Source: Bacillus sp. A301a_S52 (GTDB taxonomy: Bacteria > Bacillota > Bacilli > Bacillales > Salisediminibacteriaceae). From it: 64,000 nucleotides of DNA. The stretch is taken from contig JABXYP010000001.1 of assembly GCA_024701455.1 (NCBI GenBank), positions 3,786,001 through 3,850,000 on the forward strand. Direction: 5' to 3'. The notes under the pieces are model-generated. The model ran no database searches. It saw nothing but the letters and a program-made list of their open reading frames with translations, and was not told the origin of the DNA. Shown here one piece after another: positions 55,026-64,000 of the stretch (position 1 is its first letter; every line of letters begins with the position of its first letter). Both the position numbers and the translations under genes were made by a program.

Positions 55026-55057
55026 AGTAAATGCCCTGCCATATGAAAGGCAGGACA
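55026..55057 (-). terminator. Terminator of the secreted nuclease-like gene
   Basis: On the minus strand TGTCCTGCC and GGCAGGGCA form a stem with an 8-base loop, followed by TTTACTTTTTAA, about 25 bases after the stop codon. Confidence 0.85.
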
Positions 55058-55078
55058 CATCGTTTTCAGTAAAAAACA

Positions 55079-58000
55079 TTAATCTTTCTTTGTTATGACA
55101 ACATCATCAATTAGCAAATGCTCACCACTCGTTTCACGGATGGAAAAAATTAATTCTGCTTCTCCATGACCAGGTGCATCATATTCCCATGTAATGTTTT
55201 GCCACTCGTCACTTTCAACTAGCGTATACTGTGAATAAGGGCTGTAGTTATTACCATGGTAACCCGGTGCATACATACCATTCCTAATTTCACCGTTTCC
55301 TTTAACCTTGAAACTCACCTCGTAAGACGCTCCTTCTTTAATCGCATAAGCATGGGAGGTAAATCGGTTATGGGTACTGCTCTCATTTATTAATTGTGCG
55401 GAGTAATCCCCTCTATAAGCCTCCTCAGACATACCGACTCTTGACCGTGCAATATTTGAAGCGTCTCCGAACCACTTATTCGGCAGGTCATCTTCCCAAT
55501 CCTCAAATGATCCATTCATTATTTCAGCTAAAGAAGATGTTTTACCAACAATAACAGTGAGGAGCTTCACAGCTGTATTTCCAGCCTCATCTGACACCGT
55601 GTAACGGACTTCATACGTTCCTGCTTGAGACATATCCACATTTGAGGTGACTTCTATGCAGTCTGTTAAATCACCATCAACATCGTCAATCGCTGTTACT
55701 TCGGGTAGTACAAATTCATCGCCTACTGCTAATCGAATGACCGGGTTGTTATTTAACTCATCTTTTGTAAAGGTAATCTCAGGAGGTGTGACATCACCCA
55801 TCTCATAATCAGGGTCAATGTCCGGTATCTTTAGCTGTACCATCATTGGATCATGGTCGCTGGCACGCCCATGTGCCTCCATAAATTGAGAATTAATCGT
55901 CATAATATCTGTTTTTAATCCCGTTCGTAAATGCTCCGAAACGAGTATGGAATCTAATGACTGTGAACTACCATTATAATTGTAAGTAAACTGTTGTTCT
56001 CTTGGTAAATCATAAATAGTATTGTAAAGCATGTCATTACCTTCAAGCAGTTGAACAGGCCCTGACCATGGAAAATCATTAAAATCTCCTAGTACAACGA
56101 CATTGGCATCTTCATTATAGCTTTTTAACTCTGACACAAACTCATGAATGATTTCTGCCATATCCTTTCGCTGATCTCGACTCCCTTGTACAGGGGGTTG
56201 CTTCATCCCAAAGGGAGCATCATCGCCACGTTTTGAATTCCAATGGTTTCCAATCACATAAACCGACTCACCTTTAAATACAAATTCTGTCATTAAAGGC
56301 TTTCTAGACGATGTAAATGCATCATGAGTTGGCTCAATTAAACCTGATACATAATTTAAGTCTCCATTCTCATCAATTTCAATAGCATCAGCTGGGCCGC
56401 CATGTTCTCCTTCAGCAATATGAACGCGATCCGTCCGATAAATATGCCCTACTCGAATATTACCTCCAGGAATACCACCATCATTGCCATCCACCGGTGC
56501 CACATCAGTATAGGCATAGTTAGGCCCTCCTTGAGCAGCAATTTCATCAATGAGTGTTTGATAGCTTTCACTTGCATCCGTGTTTCCGCTGTCCACATCA
56601 CCATCATTATCCATCACTTCGACTAGTGTAATAATATCAGGTGCACCTAGTTCATTCGCCATGGAATTTGCTAGACGTTCCGTTTTTTCTTCAGGTACTC
56701 CAGGATAATAGTTTTCCACATTATAAGTAGCCACAGTTAGCTTATCTTCTTCAAAGGCTATCGTTGTCTCTTCTCTGCGCTCGGCATCCCCTTCTTGAAG
56801 CTCAGGTAACGGCCCTACTGGTTGTATTTTGTAATTTCCGTAATTATAGCCTACAACACCCTCTATACTCTCTTCAAAAAAATCGCCCGTCTTTGCTATC
56901 GTACCTCTTGGGACATTCATAAACATAACTTCTGTATTTAACTCCTGTTCCGTTAAATAAACACCACCATCTGCTGTTCGATTGTCAAGTTCCCATTCCT
57001 CAGATATGACGGTCACTTCATTATATTTCTGTGGGCCAGTGATAGTGATCTGACCAGGGATCTCAATTAACATTCCTTCTAAACTTTCGTAAAAATCAAG
57101 AGCATTAGCAGTAGCATCGAACATTTCTGGATCATTGATATCATAACTTTCTGGATCCGCTAATAAAACATCAGGTATGTCCCTATCTTCCCCAATGATC
57201 ACTGGGTCAGGTAAAGGGTTTTCGCTCGACACCACATCAATGGAAGATCCGACAATCTGTGTGGTCGTTAAATCATGATTATCGTCAAACCCCTGCTCTT
57301 CATATTCAATGACTTGGCCGTCTATAAGTACCGCATCACCTTCTGTAACTTCATGACCTGGCCGATACACATAAATACCTTCAGACGTGTTCACATCACC
57401 ATCAGATTCCTCACTTTGCATGTAAAAACCGTTATTTCGTGTATAAGTCACAATACCTGGAACTTCACGTACTGTCATATTTTCATATGGAGAGACATGA
57501 CTAGACCCTTGAATATCATAAATATTCAGTGTCCCTGCTTCAGGAAGAATCGTATATTCAAAAGTAGTCACGACACTATCTGATAGCCCTTCTTTAACAG
57601 CAAACGCTTTTATAGTGACATTTTCTACGATATCAATAGGTCCTTCATATAACTTACTATCGACAGTTGGATCAGATCCATCAGTTGTATAATATATTTC
57701 TGCCTCATTAGTAAATGTACTTAAGCTAACGGTAGACCCTGCCACAACTTCAGAAGAATCTGGTGTTGCTCTTACTGGCTGTACAACCGTTATATCTTCA
57801 ATTAAATCCTCATCAAAACGGGGCATTAATTTCGATTCGTAAAAATGGTAATTGACGACACCTATCATATAATCATAGTCGGTTTCTTCCTCTACGTTTG
57901 CTGCCGACCCAAGCACGATAAATTCTCCAGTCTCATCTGTTGCCACATAATCATCGAAATCCCTTAATTCAGTCACGCTGGCTTGTTCAACCATAACAAG

Positions 58001-58798
58001 CTGAGCCTCAATCATTTCGCCATTCTCTTCAAAATCTTCTGCACTTACAACCTTAGGTGTTGGAAGCCCCGCCTGCTGCTCGACTACTTCTGAATTTCCT
58101 TCGCTAATAAGCAATTGAAGCATGTCTCTAAAATGATCTAACTCGCCTGTCACTTCTATTTTATCTCCAATATCATACAAATCCCCTAATCCTGGACCTC
58201 TCAACAAGATGCCAGCAGACTCATCTTGAACATACATATTTGTTTGTCCACCCATTTCAAAGTACGCTGTGATTACACCCTGAATCGTATAAGTTGTGCC
58301 AATCTCTCCATCCCTAACATCTTCAATGGACATCATTTGCTCATAATCTGTATAATCAAATTCAATGTTTACATCGTTAACTTTTATCGATCCAATTTCA
58401 CCTGCTAAATCATCATTTGTATGCTCAATTGTTACGTGTGAGCGATCCTCAGCGGAAACATGATAATCTGTTATATCAGGCTCAATAACGTCGTCATCTT
58501 CCAAATGAAATGACACACTTACTAGTCTTTCGATTGCCACTCCTTTTGGATACGTTTTATCAAAATCAATTACAAAGCTTGTAGAGTCAATGTCAATGAG
58601 GCCATCTACATGTCGTTTAGGTCCTTGTTTTCCTACATGAGTCATATCTAATGCTGCTTCACTCACTAAGTAATCGCTAGCCACTCCTTCCATAACACCA
58701 CTATATCCTTTAACTGACGGTACAAAGGATGTTGCTACTAAAAAAAATGCCACACTTACTGTGATGAATCGACGGACCTGTTTAAACCTATTTTTCAT
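55079..58798 (-). CDS. Large secreted endonuclease/exonuclease/phosphatase-fold protein
   Basis: A 1239-residue secreted, acidic protein resembling extracellular nucleases of the YhcR/NucH type. After the signal peptide (to about 31) come an OB-fold domain (about 155-260, TYTIQGVITAYF), a chitobiase-like FN3 domain (about 335-415, EIYYTTDGSDPT), a second OB-fold region (about 430-680) and the EEP catalytic domain (about 700-1000) with VATYNVENYY, LVEVMDN, IGNHWNSKRG, VLGDFNDFP and ASDHDPM. A DUF5011-type Ig domain (about 1010-1090) and a carbohydrate-binding-like jelly roll close it. No LPxTG is seen. DNase or phosphate-scavenging activity is likely but not shown. Confidence 0.88.
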   Translation of the reverse strand: MKNRFKQVRRFITVSVAFFLVATSFVPSVKGYSGVMEGVASDYLVSEAALDMTHVGKQGPKRHVDGLIDIDSTSFVIDFDKTYPKGVAIERLVSVSFHLEDDDVIEPDITDYHVSAEDRSHVTIEHTNDDLAGEIGSIKVNDVNIEFDYTDYEQMMSIEDVRDGEIGTTYTIQGVITAYFEMGGQTNMYVQDESAGILLRGPGLGDLYDIGDKIEVTGELDHFRDMLQLLISEGNSEVVEQQAGLPTPKVVSAEDFEENGEMIEAQLVMVEQASVTELRDFDDYVATDETGEFIVLGSAANVEEETDYDYMIGVVNYHFYESKLMPRFDEDLIEDITVVQPVRATPDSSEVVAGSTVSLSTFTNEAEIYYTTDGSDPTVDSKLYEGPIDIVENVTIKAFAVKEGLSDSVVTTFEYTILPEAGTLNIYDIQGSSHVSPYENMTVREVPGIVTYTRNNGFYMQSEESDGDVNTSEGIYVYRPGHEVTEGDAVLIDGQVIEYEEQGFDDNHDLTTTQIVGSSIDVVSSENPLPDPVIIGEDRDIPDVLLADPESYDINDPEMFDATANALDFYESLEGMLIEIPGQITITGPQKYNEVTVISEEWELDNRTADGGVYLTEQELNTEVMFMNVPRGTIAKTGDFFEESIEGVVGYNYGNYKIQPVGPLPELQEGDAERREETTIAFEEDKLTVATYNVENYYPGVPEEKTERLANSMANELGAPDIITLVEVMDNDGDVDSGNTDASESYQTLIDEIAAQGGPNYAYTDVAPVDGNDGGIPGGNIRVGHIYRTDRVHIAEGEHGGPADAIEIDENGDLNYVSGLIEPTHDAFTSSRKPLMTEFVFKGESVYVIGNHWNSKRGDDAPFGMKQPPVQGSRDQRKDMAEIIHEFVSELKSYNEDANVVVLGDFNDFPWSGPVQLLEGNDMLYNTIYDLPREQQFTYNYNGSSQSLDSILVSEHLRTGLKTDIMTINSQFMEAHGRASDHDPMMVQLKIPDIDPDYEMGDVTPPEITFTKDELNNNPVIRLAVGDEFVLPEVTAIDDVDGDLTDCIEVTSNVDMSQAGTYEVRYTVSDEAGNTAVKLLTVIVGKTSSLAEIMNGSFEDWEDDLPNKWFGDASNIARSRVGMSEEAYRGDYSAQLINESSTHNRFTSHAYAIKEGASYEVSFKVKGNGEIRNGMYAPGYHGNNYSPYSQYTLVESDEWQNITWEYDAPGHGEAELIFSIRETSGEHLLIDDVVITKKD

Positions 58799-59383
58799 GC
58801 CTACTAGCCTCCTTAAAATAGTGATATTGACCTGCTTTTATCTTTATTTTCCAGAGCGCTTTCATTATAATCTGTATCAGTTATTATCGTAAACATTTGA
58901 TAAATCTAATTCTTCATAATACACATCTTTTTTCATAGGAATAAGGACTCTCTTGTGTTAAATAGTATAAACTTATAGATGATAGCACTAAATATAATAA
59001 GATAAGTAACTGCAAAACGAGTTATTGACACAGTATAATGATTCTTTTTTATGGTAAATAAAGGGTTTTTACCTTATTCGATAAAGCGTTCCTCTTTAGG
59101 ATCTCTCCTTCACAGTTAGGTCTAAGTACTCAAATATAGCCTTCGCAGTCCTCTGTGCATCACAAAATAGATCGAACGTCCAAAGCCCATTGTCTTGATC
59201 ATTACCATTTAACCATGCTAAAAATTTAAAATGGATAGAACATGTTATTCATGTACCATTATTCAGGTCACAGTGACAAACTTCTCAAATATTTTCATCT
59301 TAATACAAAAGCTGTTTTCCCTTACTAAGAGCTTGAAGGATACCACGAAGAACAAAGGGGCTAGTTAAATAGCTAATGATGCG
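58799..59383. other. Intergenic region upstream of the nuclease-like gene
   Basis: About 590 bases, AT-rich, without a supported gene. The promoter of the nuclease-like gene should lie near 58820-58950 but no good hexamer pair stands out. Confidence 0.5.
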
Positions 59384-59420
59384 ATAAAACGCCCCTTTAA
59401 TCAGGACATTAGCGCCCGTT
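59384..59420 (+). repeat. Two-hairpin repeat, copy 14 (fragment)
   Basis: Only AACGCCCCTTTAATCAGGACATTAGCGCCCGTT remains in recognisable form. The junction of TTTAATCAG to GACATT is the same as in the short-form copies. Confidence 0.7.
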
Positions 59421-59468
59421 TGAAGTGAAGGTCACTCTCATCATTTGAATTCTCTCCTTGTGATGCTG

Positions 59469-59503
59469 AAAAAAGGCTCAGGACATAGTCCTAAGCCTTT
59501 TAA
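59469..59503 (-). terminator. Terminator of the Med-like/histidine kinase operon
   Basis: AAAAGGCT-AGGAC pairs with GTCCT-AGCCTTTT around a 3-base loop, directly next to the kinase stop codon. Confidence 0.9.
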
Positions 59504-61327
59504 TTACATTATTTTCTTCTTATGATAAGGAATAGGTAGAGATATTTGGAAACACGTGCCCTTTTCTGAAGAGGAAACAAGAGTTAGTTTTCCATCATGC
59601 GTATCCATAATTCGTTGAGCAATGGTTAAGCCAAGACCTGTACCGCTATCCTTAGATGTTAAGAATGGGCTAAATATACTCTTTTGTAACTTTTCTGGAA
59701 TTCCAGGACCGGTATCCTGGACATAAATATAATATGTCCCTTCCTCTGCATCACTATGGATAGCGATTTCTCCCTTACCTTCCATCGCTTCTATACTATT
59801 TCGAATTAGATTATGAAATACTTGTTTAATTTGTTCCGCATCCATATAAAGCGGAATTCGCTCTATGGATAGTTCAAAAATCACATCCTCATGACCGAGA
59901 GAATGATTAATAAGTGGAAGTATATCGTTAATAATATCTTCAAGAAACGTAATCTCCATTTTGGGAGCGCTAGGCTTTGTCAGCATAAGCATTTCCTCAA
60001 TAATAACATTAATTCTCTCGAGTTCTTTAATTAACAAGGGAATATGAAATTGATCTCGCTCCTTTTTCGATAATGATTTATTCATTAACGATAAGAAACC
60101 ATCTATCACAGCTAACGGATTTCGAATTTCATGGGCAGCACCTGCTGAGAGTTCACCCACAAGAGCTAGTTTTTCAGTTTGCTGAATTTTTTTCTCAAGC
60201 TCCTCTGTTTCCGTAATATCTAGAAAATAAAAAACCTTCCCTATGACGACATCTCGAGAATCTATTAGTTCAGACTGAGAGACGAGAAAATAATAGTCAC
60301 TTTCATCAGAGTAAAAAGGTATTTTAATATTTTGATAAATTTCTGGCGAGGCAATCATATGCCAAAAGGCCTTATTTTCTGTGAAAGAACCTTGGTTAAT
60401 AATCTTCAAAATCGCCTTACCATCATTACCTAAAAATTTCTTTGCTGTTTCATTTAACGATAGTTCCTCTGTTTTCTTTTCATATGTGACAATACCTAAT
60501 GGTAAGGAGTTTAAAATTTGCTCATGGTAAACTTTATCGTTAACAATCGTGTTAAAAGATTCCTTTAAACGAAGAGACATTTTATTGATGGAAGACGTCA
60601 GTGACTGAAGTTCAATTTGTCCTCTGTTTTCAAGTAATAAGCCGTAATCTCCACTCGCAATCTGATCAAGCTTTCCTTCAATTTCATCTACCGGCTTTGT
60701 AAGTCCCGCGCTTATTCGATATGATGCTATAATGCCGACTAAAATTGCTAACGTCATAATCAGCAAAAATAGCCAAAGCGCTTCATTAATAATGGATGAA
60801 ACCCTATCAGTGTGTCCTTCTAACGAAACTATAACATCATCTCGTTTGAGAGTGATCATCGACTGTAATGCTTCTAATTGAGGTAAATAATTTTCCTCTA
60901 CAAGACTAGCAGCCGCTGAATAATCGTTATGTTCAATTAGTCCTCTCACATTATTCGTGATAGTAAAGTCAAGCAAATCAATATCACGCTTTATTGAATG
61001 AAGTGAGTCAGGAACCCGACCATGAGCGTCACTCACTTTTTCTTCGGATTCTCTTTGGTGACTTTCATATGTTTCTAAAAAATCACAGCAGAACTCTGTA
61101 TTTAAAGCTGTCTCAATGATATATTCCTTAGATGTCAATTCTTGTTCCCAATGAGATAGCCAAAAATGTTCAGGTAAACTATTATTGCTAAGATCATCGC
61201 TAATTTGATTCATCTCTTCTAATGAGTGAATAACGATGATAGAAAAACTACCTAAAAATATCGTAATGAGGAGGAGGACCGACAATATTTTACTTCTGAA
61301 CGTCATTTTACTAAACCATTCTTTCAT
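59504..61327 (-). CDS. Membrane sensor histidine kinase, PAS/HAMP type
   Basis: A 607-residue kinase. Membrane helix 1 (about 12-33), an extracellular helical region (about 35-185), membrane helix 2 (about 186-208), HAMP (to about 262), PAS (about 275-385), HisKA with GELSAGAAHEIRNPLAVIDGF (phosphoacceptor His near 400) and HATPase with NLIRNSIEAMEG, DTGPGIPEKLQ and GTGLGLTIA. The HEIRNPL type is that of sporulation kinases KinA-KinE and of NtrB-like kinases. No response regulator gene is adjacent. It follows the Med-like gene by 12 bases, so the two are co-expressed and may sense together. GGGAGGAAGG precedes ATG. Confidence 0.93.
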   Translation of the reverse strand: MKEWFSKMTFRSKILSVLLLITIFLGSFSIIVIHSLEEMNQISDDLSNNSLPEHFWLSHWEQELTSKEYIIETALNTEFCCDFLETYESHQRESEEKVSDAHGRVPDSLHSIKRDIDLLDFTITNNVRGLIEHNDYSAAASLVEENYLPQLEALQSMITLKRDDVIVSLEGHTDRVSSIINEALWLFLLIMTLAILVGIIASYRISAGLTKPVDEIEGKLDQIASGDYGLLLENRGQIELQSLTSSINKMSLRLKESFNTIVNDKVYHEQILNSLPLGIVTYEKKTEELSLNETAKKFLGNDGKAILKIINQGSFTENKAFWHMIASPEIYQNIKIPFYSDESDYYFLVSQSELIDSRDVVIGKVFYFLDITETEELEKKIQQTEKLALVGELSAGAAHEIRNPLAVIDGFLSLMNKSLSKKERDQFHIPLLIKELERINVIIEEMLMLTKPSAPKMEITFLEDIINDILPLINHSLGHEDVIFELSIERIPLYMDAEQIKQVFHNLIRNSIEAMEGKGEIAIHSDAEEGTYYIYVQDTGPGIPEKLQKSIFSPFLTSKDSGTGLGLTIAQRIMDTHDGKLTLVSSSEKGTCFQISLPIPYHKKKIM

Positions 61328-61339
61328 GCCTTCCTCCCC

Positions 61340-62356
61340 TCAATCTTCTTCAAATAATAGTTGTCCTGCATTAAATTTATCAATCTCTCTCATAATATAA
61401 TCGACTTCTTCGTGCGTGAACATCGGTCCCAAAGGGGCAAGTTGATAAACACCGTCCTCTTCAGTTAATTCGTTAACTCCTGCTTTAATTCCTGTTTCGC
61501 TAAAATAGTCATTCATAATAGCTATATATGCTTCACTTACATTGTTAAGAAGACTTGTTAACACAAGGTCTTTCGCCATATAAGATTGGTCATCTAGATA
61601 GCCGATAATATATACGTCCTTCTTTTTCGCATATTCAATCACGTCTTGATTAAATGCATTACCTTTAGAATAAATGACATCCACATCTTTTTGCAGTAAT
61701 TGTTCCATAAGATCCACAGCTTTTCTTCCATCATCCCGACTATTTACTACTTGAACGTGCACTTCCACCTCAGGTGCATAATGAGCTAAACCTTGCTGAA
61801 ATTTAGAATGCCTTTTATCCTCTTTTGTAGATTCAAGCACCCCAATTTGTTTAGTTTCAGATTTCATAGAGGCTGCTAAAGCTAAAAAGTATTCTAAGTT
61901 TCTTTGATCATACGTGTAAACAGCCTGATTTTTATATTTGCCCTTTCCATGAAGCGTGACAAAAAAAACGTCAGGGTACTTCTCAGCTAAATGTGTGAAT
62001 GCCTCAGAAAACTCTCTACCGTGCCCGATAAATAAGGTTATTCCTTCTTCAATCAGCTCTTCTGTTGCCTGTAGCATCCGCTCTTGTGTATTTAAATCAC
62101 TTACTAACACAGTTGAAATATCAAATTCCTCTTCAATTTTTAATTGGCCTCTATAAGCAAGACTTCCCCAACTCTGATCTCTTATCTCATCAGAAGTTAG
62201 TATAGCTACTTTTTGCATAGCTGGATCTTCTTTTTCATCGCTGTTCTTACCAAATAAAATACCGCTAGATTGATAGAGCATGACAAAAATAAGCACAGCA
62301 GCCACGCATAGAGAGAAGATTAATATATTTTTAGGCTGGCTGTCTATCTTACTCAT
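61340..62356 (-). CDS. Med-like BMP-family membrane-anchored binding protein
   Basis: A 338-residue protein with one N-terminal membrane anchor (about 12-33) and a substrate-binding domain of the BMP/Med family. GHGREFSEAFTHLAEKYPDVFFVTLHG and YIIGYLDDQSYMAKDLVLTSLLNNVSEAY resemble B. subtilis Med, which affects comK expression, and nucleoside-binding proteins such as PnrA. There is no lipobox Cys, so it is anchored by the uncleaved helix. ATG 62356 has AAGGGG 9 bases upstream. Lying 12 bases before the kinase gene, it could present a ligand to that kinase (inference). Confidence 0.82.
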   Translation of the reverse strand: MSKIDSQPKNILIFSLCVAAVLIFVMLYQSSGILFGKNSDEKEDPAMQKVAILTSDEIRDQSWGSLAYRGQLKIEEEFDISTVLVSDLNTQERMLQATEELIEEGITLFIGHGREFSEAFTHLAEKYPDVFFVTLHGKGKYKNQAVYTYDQRNLEYFLALAASMKSETKQIGVLESTKEDKRHSKFQQGLAHYAPEVEVHVQVVNSRDDGRKAVDLMEQLLQKDVDVIYSKGNAFNQDVIEYAKKKDVYIIGYLDDQSYMAKDLVLTSLLNNVSEAYIAIMNDYFSETGIKAGVNELTEEDGVYQLAPLGPMFTHEEVDYIMREIDKFNAGQLLFEED

Positions 62357-62719
62357 GAACACTATCCCCTTCTTATAGAGCTAAATACTTATTAAATGAA
62401 AAGGAACATACTATCCTAATAGCGAGCTGGTTTCATTAATGTGTTATGCACTTAATCTATGCATGTTCCATTCACGAGGATATTCATAGCTCACACGTTC
62501 CTAATTCTTCAAATTAGCCTCTTCACAATAATGTTTTTAAACCCGTAGGTGGTGGATATCATCTCGCCTTAACTACATTTATTAAGAACTAGTTCTATCT
62601 TACATAAAATTATTTTGAAGGTCTACATATTTAACAATCTCTTTCTGGTTATTTCGACAAAATACGACTAAATATTTAGTAATTCTTCTAAAACAGCTAT
62701 AAATAGTCGGAAATATATA

Positions 62720-62869
62720 AAGCGAACCTTCAATTAGTGGGCGTTTTCGTACTTCTTCCTTTGATTGATCGTTGAGTTAATCAGGTAGCGTCCGTTATCT
62801 CCCGCCTATATAAAATTACCTCGTCTCTATGTTGAATCGGGAGGTTTACGGACGCTTATCGGTGAGATT
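62720..62869 (+). repeat. Two-hairpin repeat, copy 15
   Basis: A nearly full-length copy. Hairpin A is weakened (AATTAGTGGG with CTTTGATTGAT), while hairpin B is the best of all: AGCGTCCGT pairs perfectly with ACGGACGCT, and CTCCCG with CGGGAG. The ending is changed to TTATCGGTGAGA. Confidence 0.88.
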
Positions 62870-63374
62870 AGGGCTTTTTAAATGAAGTGTTTAATTCGTG
62901 TTAAATTGCTGGGAGAAGGTTAACAACCGGCACTTTTTTAACATTTCACCTACATTCCCTATATCCTCTTGAAATCATCTTCATCTCGTTAAGTATCTAG
63001 GATCTGCTGAACAACCTCATTTTTGACAACAAAGGTATCAATTGCATAGCTTCGCTTTTACCGACGGGTATCATTGCGACATCGAGTCAACATGACCTTG
63101 CCGTTTTACTAGTCGTCAGAGAAGCTCTATCAGCCCTTCAAGCTTTGCTTTGTGGGGCTCGCCTGTTTTCCTTTTACGCTATTCCACCGGCACCTCTTTA
63201 GTTAAACTCTTTCTACGGTTATGATGTGAAAAGTTTTTTCCTATATAGATGGATTTCTTTGCACCAAAAAAAGCGACTGTCTTTGTTGCCATATCAAGGC
63301 TTACAAGTTATTCAGTAACCCCTATCTGGATCAGTCTTTTCACCATAGAATATATCATTTTTATCCATTTAGTC
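62870..63374. other. Intergenic stretch upstream of the Med-like gene
   Basis: About 500 bases with no intact gene. Around 63030-63200 the base composition is more GC-rich than the surroundings and short protein-like stretches interrupted by stops occur on the minus strand, perhaps a decayed gene or element. I cannot assign it to a family. Confidence 0.4.
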
Positions 63375-63424
63375 ATTAAAAAAACAGATCGTCTCTATAA
63401 TACGTTCACAAGACGACCTGTTTC
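63375..63424 (-). terminator. Terminator of the putP-like gene
   Basis: AAACAG-TCGTCT pairs with AGACGA-CTGTTT, loop of 16 bases; on the minus strand seven T follow. It lies 13 bases after the stop codon. Confidence 0.88.
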
Positions 63425-63436
63425 TTATTAAATTCG

Positions 63437-64000
63437 TTATAATCGCTTCTTATCCATCTCTCTAGCACGATCAAATGTTTCTTCGATTTCTGGTGACGGT
63501 GGTGCACTCAAATAGCTAAATAAAATGATCATGATGGAAGAAATGACGAACCCTACGACTAATTCATATAGTGAGAAAAAGCCTGTTTCTGTTTTCAAAA
63601 AAGTGATCCATATAAACACGGCTCCTCCTCCGGAAATCATTCCTGCAAGTGCCCCGTTTCGTGTCATTCGCTTCCAAAAAAGCGAAAATAAAATAAGGGG
63701 TCCAAATGTCGCACCTAGACCTGCCCAGGCATTCGCCACAAGGTCTAGAACGGTACTGTCAGGATTTTGTGCCAATATGAGTGCAATAATCGCAATAACT
63801 AATACGCCTATTCGCCCTACAAGAACAAGTTCCTTATCACTTGCATTTTTTCGAATGATTCCTTTATAGAAGTCTTCTGCTAGTGCTGATGAGGAGACAA
63901 GTAGTTGAGAATCAATCGTGCTCATAATGGCAGCTAACACAGCGGCAAGTAATATGCCAGCTACGATTGGATGGAATAATACTTGTGTGAAAGCAATAAA
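63437..64000 (-). CDS. putP: Sodium/proline symporter PutP, C-terminal part
   Basis: The frame is open to the right window edge, giving 187 C-terminal residues of a sodium:solute symporter. LAAIMSTIDSQLLVSSSALAEDFYK is the conserved helix 8-9 region with the Na+-site Ser/Thr residues, and WAGLGATFGPLILFSLFWKRMTRNGALAGM is typical of PutP. Four more membrane helices and the charged tail follow. Proline uptake for nutrition or osmoprotection is the known role. Alternatives within the family (pantothenate, other solutes) are less likely given the match. Confidence 0.92.
   Translation of the reverse strand, partial: FIAFTQVLFHPIVAGILLAAVLAAIMSTIDSQLLVSSSALAEDFYKGIIRKNASDKELVLVGRIGVLVIAIIALILAQNPDSTVLDLVANAWAGLGATFGPLILFSLFWKRMTRNGALAGMISGGGAVFIWITFLKTETGFFSLYELVVGFVISSIMIILFSYLSAPPSPEIEETFDRAREMDKKRL

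Noticed and set aside
63000-63240. Transposase or other pseudogene in the GC-richer stretch
   Set aside because: Short protein-like pieces exist but frames are broken and no family could be named; kept only as an unexplained intergenic stretch.

Overview
The window comes from a low-GC Gram-positive rod of the Bacillaceae. The degS-degU-degV block with a YvyE-type gene beside it, a flotillin operon of the YuaF-FloT type, bacillopeptidase F, a PBP3/MecA-type penicillin-binding protein, a Med-like protein and AGGAGG-type ribosome binding sites all point there. Extracytoplasmic proteins (solute-binding proteins, protease, nuclease) are very rich in Asp and Glu, which suggests (inference) an alkaliphilic or salt-tolerant species. 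Nearly all genes lie on the minus strand; only yvyE, a small Xre regulator and the family 4 glycosidase read plus.

Layout. 1-5.9 kb: degV (cut by the window edge), degU and degS, then yvyE, an unrecognised kinase-like protein, an Xre regulator and a ComEA-like helix-hairpin-helix protein. 6-12.6 kb: an AEC carrier, a secreted hypothetical protein sandwiched between tandem repeats, a PspA-NfeD-flotillin operon and a one-domain flavoprotein. 12.7-23.3 kb: galactoside operon 1, transcribed as binding protein, two permeases, GH35 beta-galactosidase, LacI regulator, GH42 beta-galactosidase and GH36 alpha-galactosidase. 23.8-35.9 kb: galactoside locus 2, transcribed as msmE-msmF-msmG, GH36 alpha-galactosidase, fructokinase and sucrose phosphorylase, with its own LacI regulator, an AraC regulator and a divergent GH4 alpha-galactosidase. 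36-42.5 kb: a chemoreceptor and bacillopeptidase F. 43.5-49.5 kb: oligopeptide transporter oppDFABC. 50-64 kb: HesB-like protein, PBP3, VanZ-like protein, a small hypothetical, a large secreted endonuclease/exonuclease/phosphatase-fold protein, a Med-like protein paired with a sensor histidine kinase, and the end of a PutP symporter.

How the genes fit together. Locus 2 reads as a complete raffinose-type pathway: ABC uptake, alpha-galactosidase removal of galactose, phosphorolysis of the remaining sucrose to glucose-1-phosphate and fructose, and phosphorylation of fructose. Locus 1 adds beta-galactosidases of two families and a second alpha-galactosidase. Neither locus has an ABC ATPase, so both probably share an MsmX-type ATPase encoded elsewhere. 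cre-like sites and repeated TTTAGTAAA-like palindromes sit at the sugar promoters. DegSU, bacillopeptidase F, the secreted nuclease and the Opp transporter together fit a scavenging, biopolymer-degrading lifestyle.

The most unusual content is non-coding: an intergenic repeat of about 153 bp, seen in at least 15 full or partial copies, all in one orientation. It has two conserved hairpins, compensatory base changes, a conserved pyrimidine tract, tandem arrays with an exact 153-bp period and a recurrent deletion form lacking the first hairpin. I do not recognise it as a described family.
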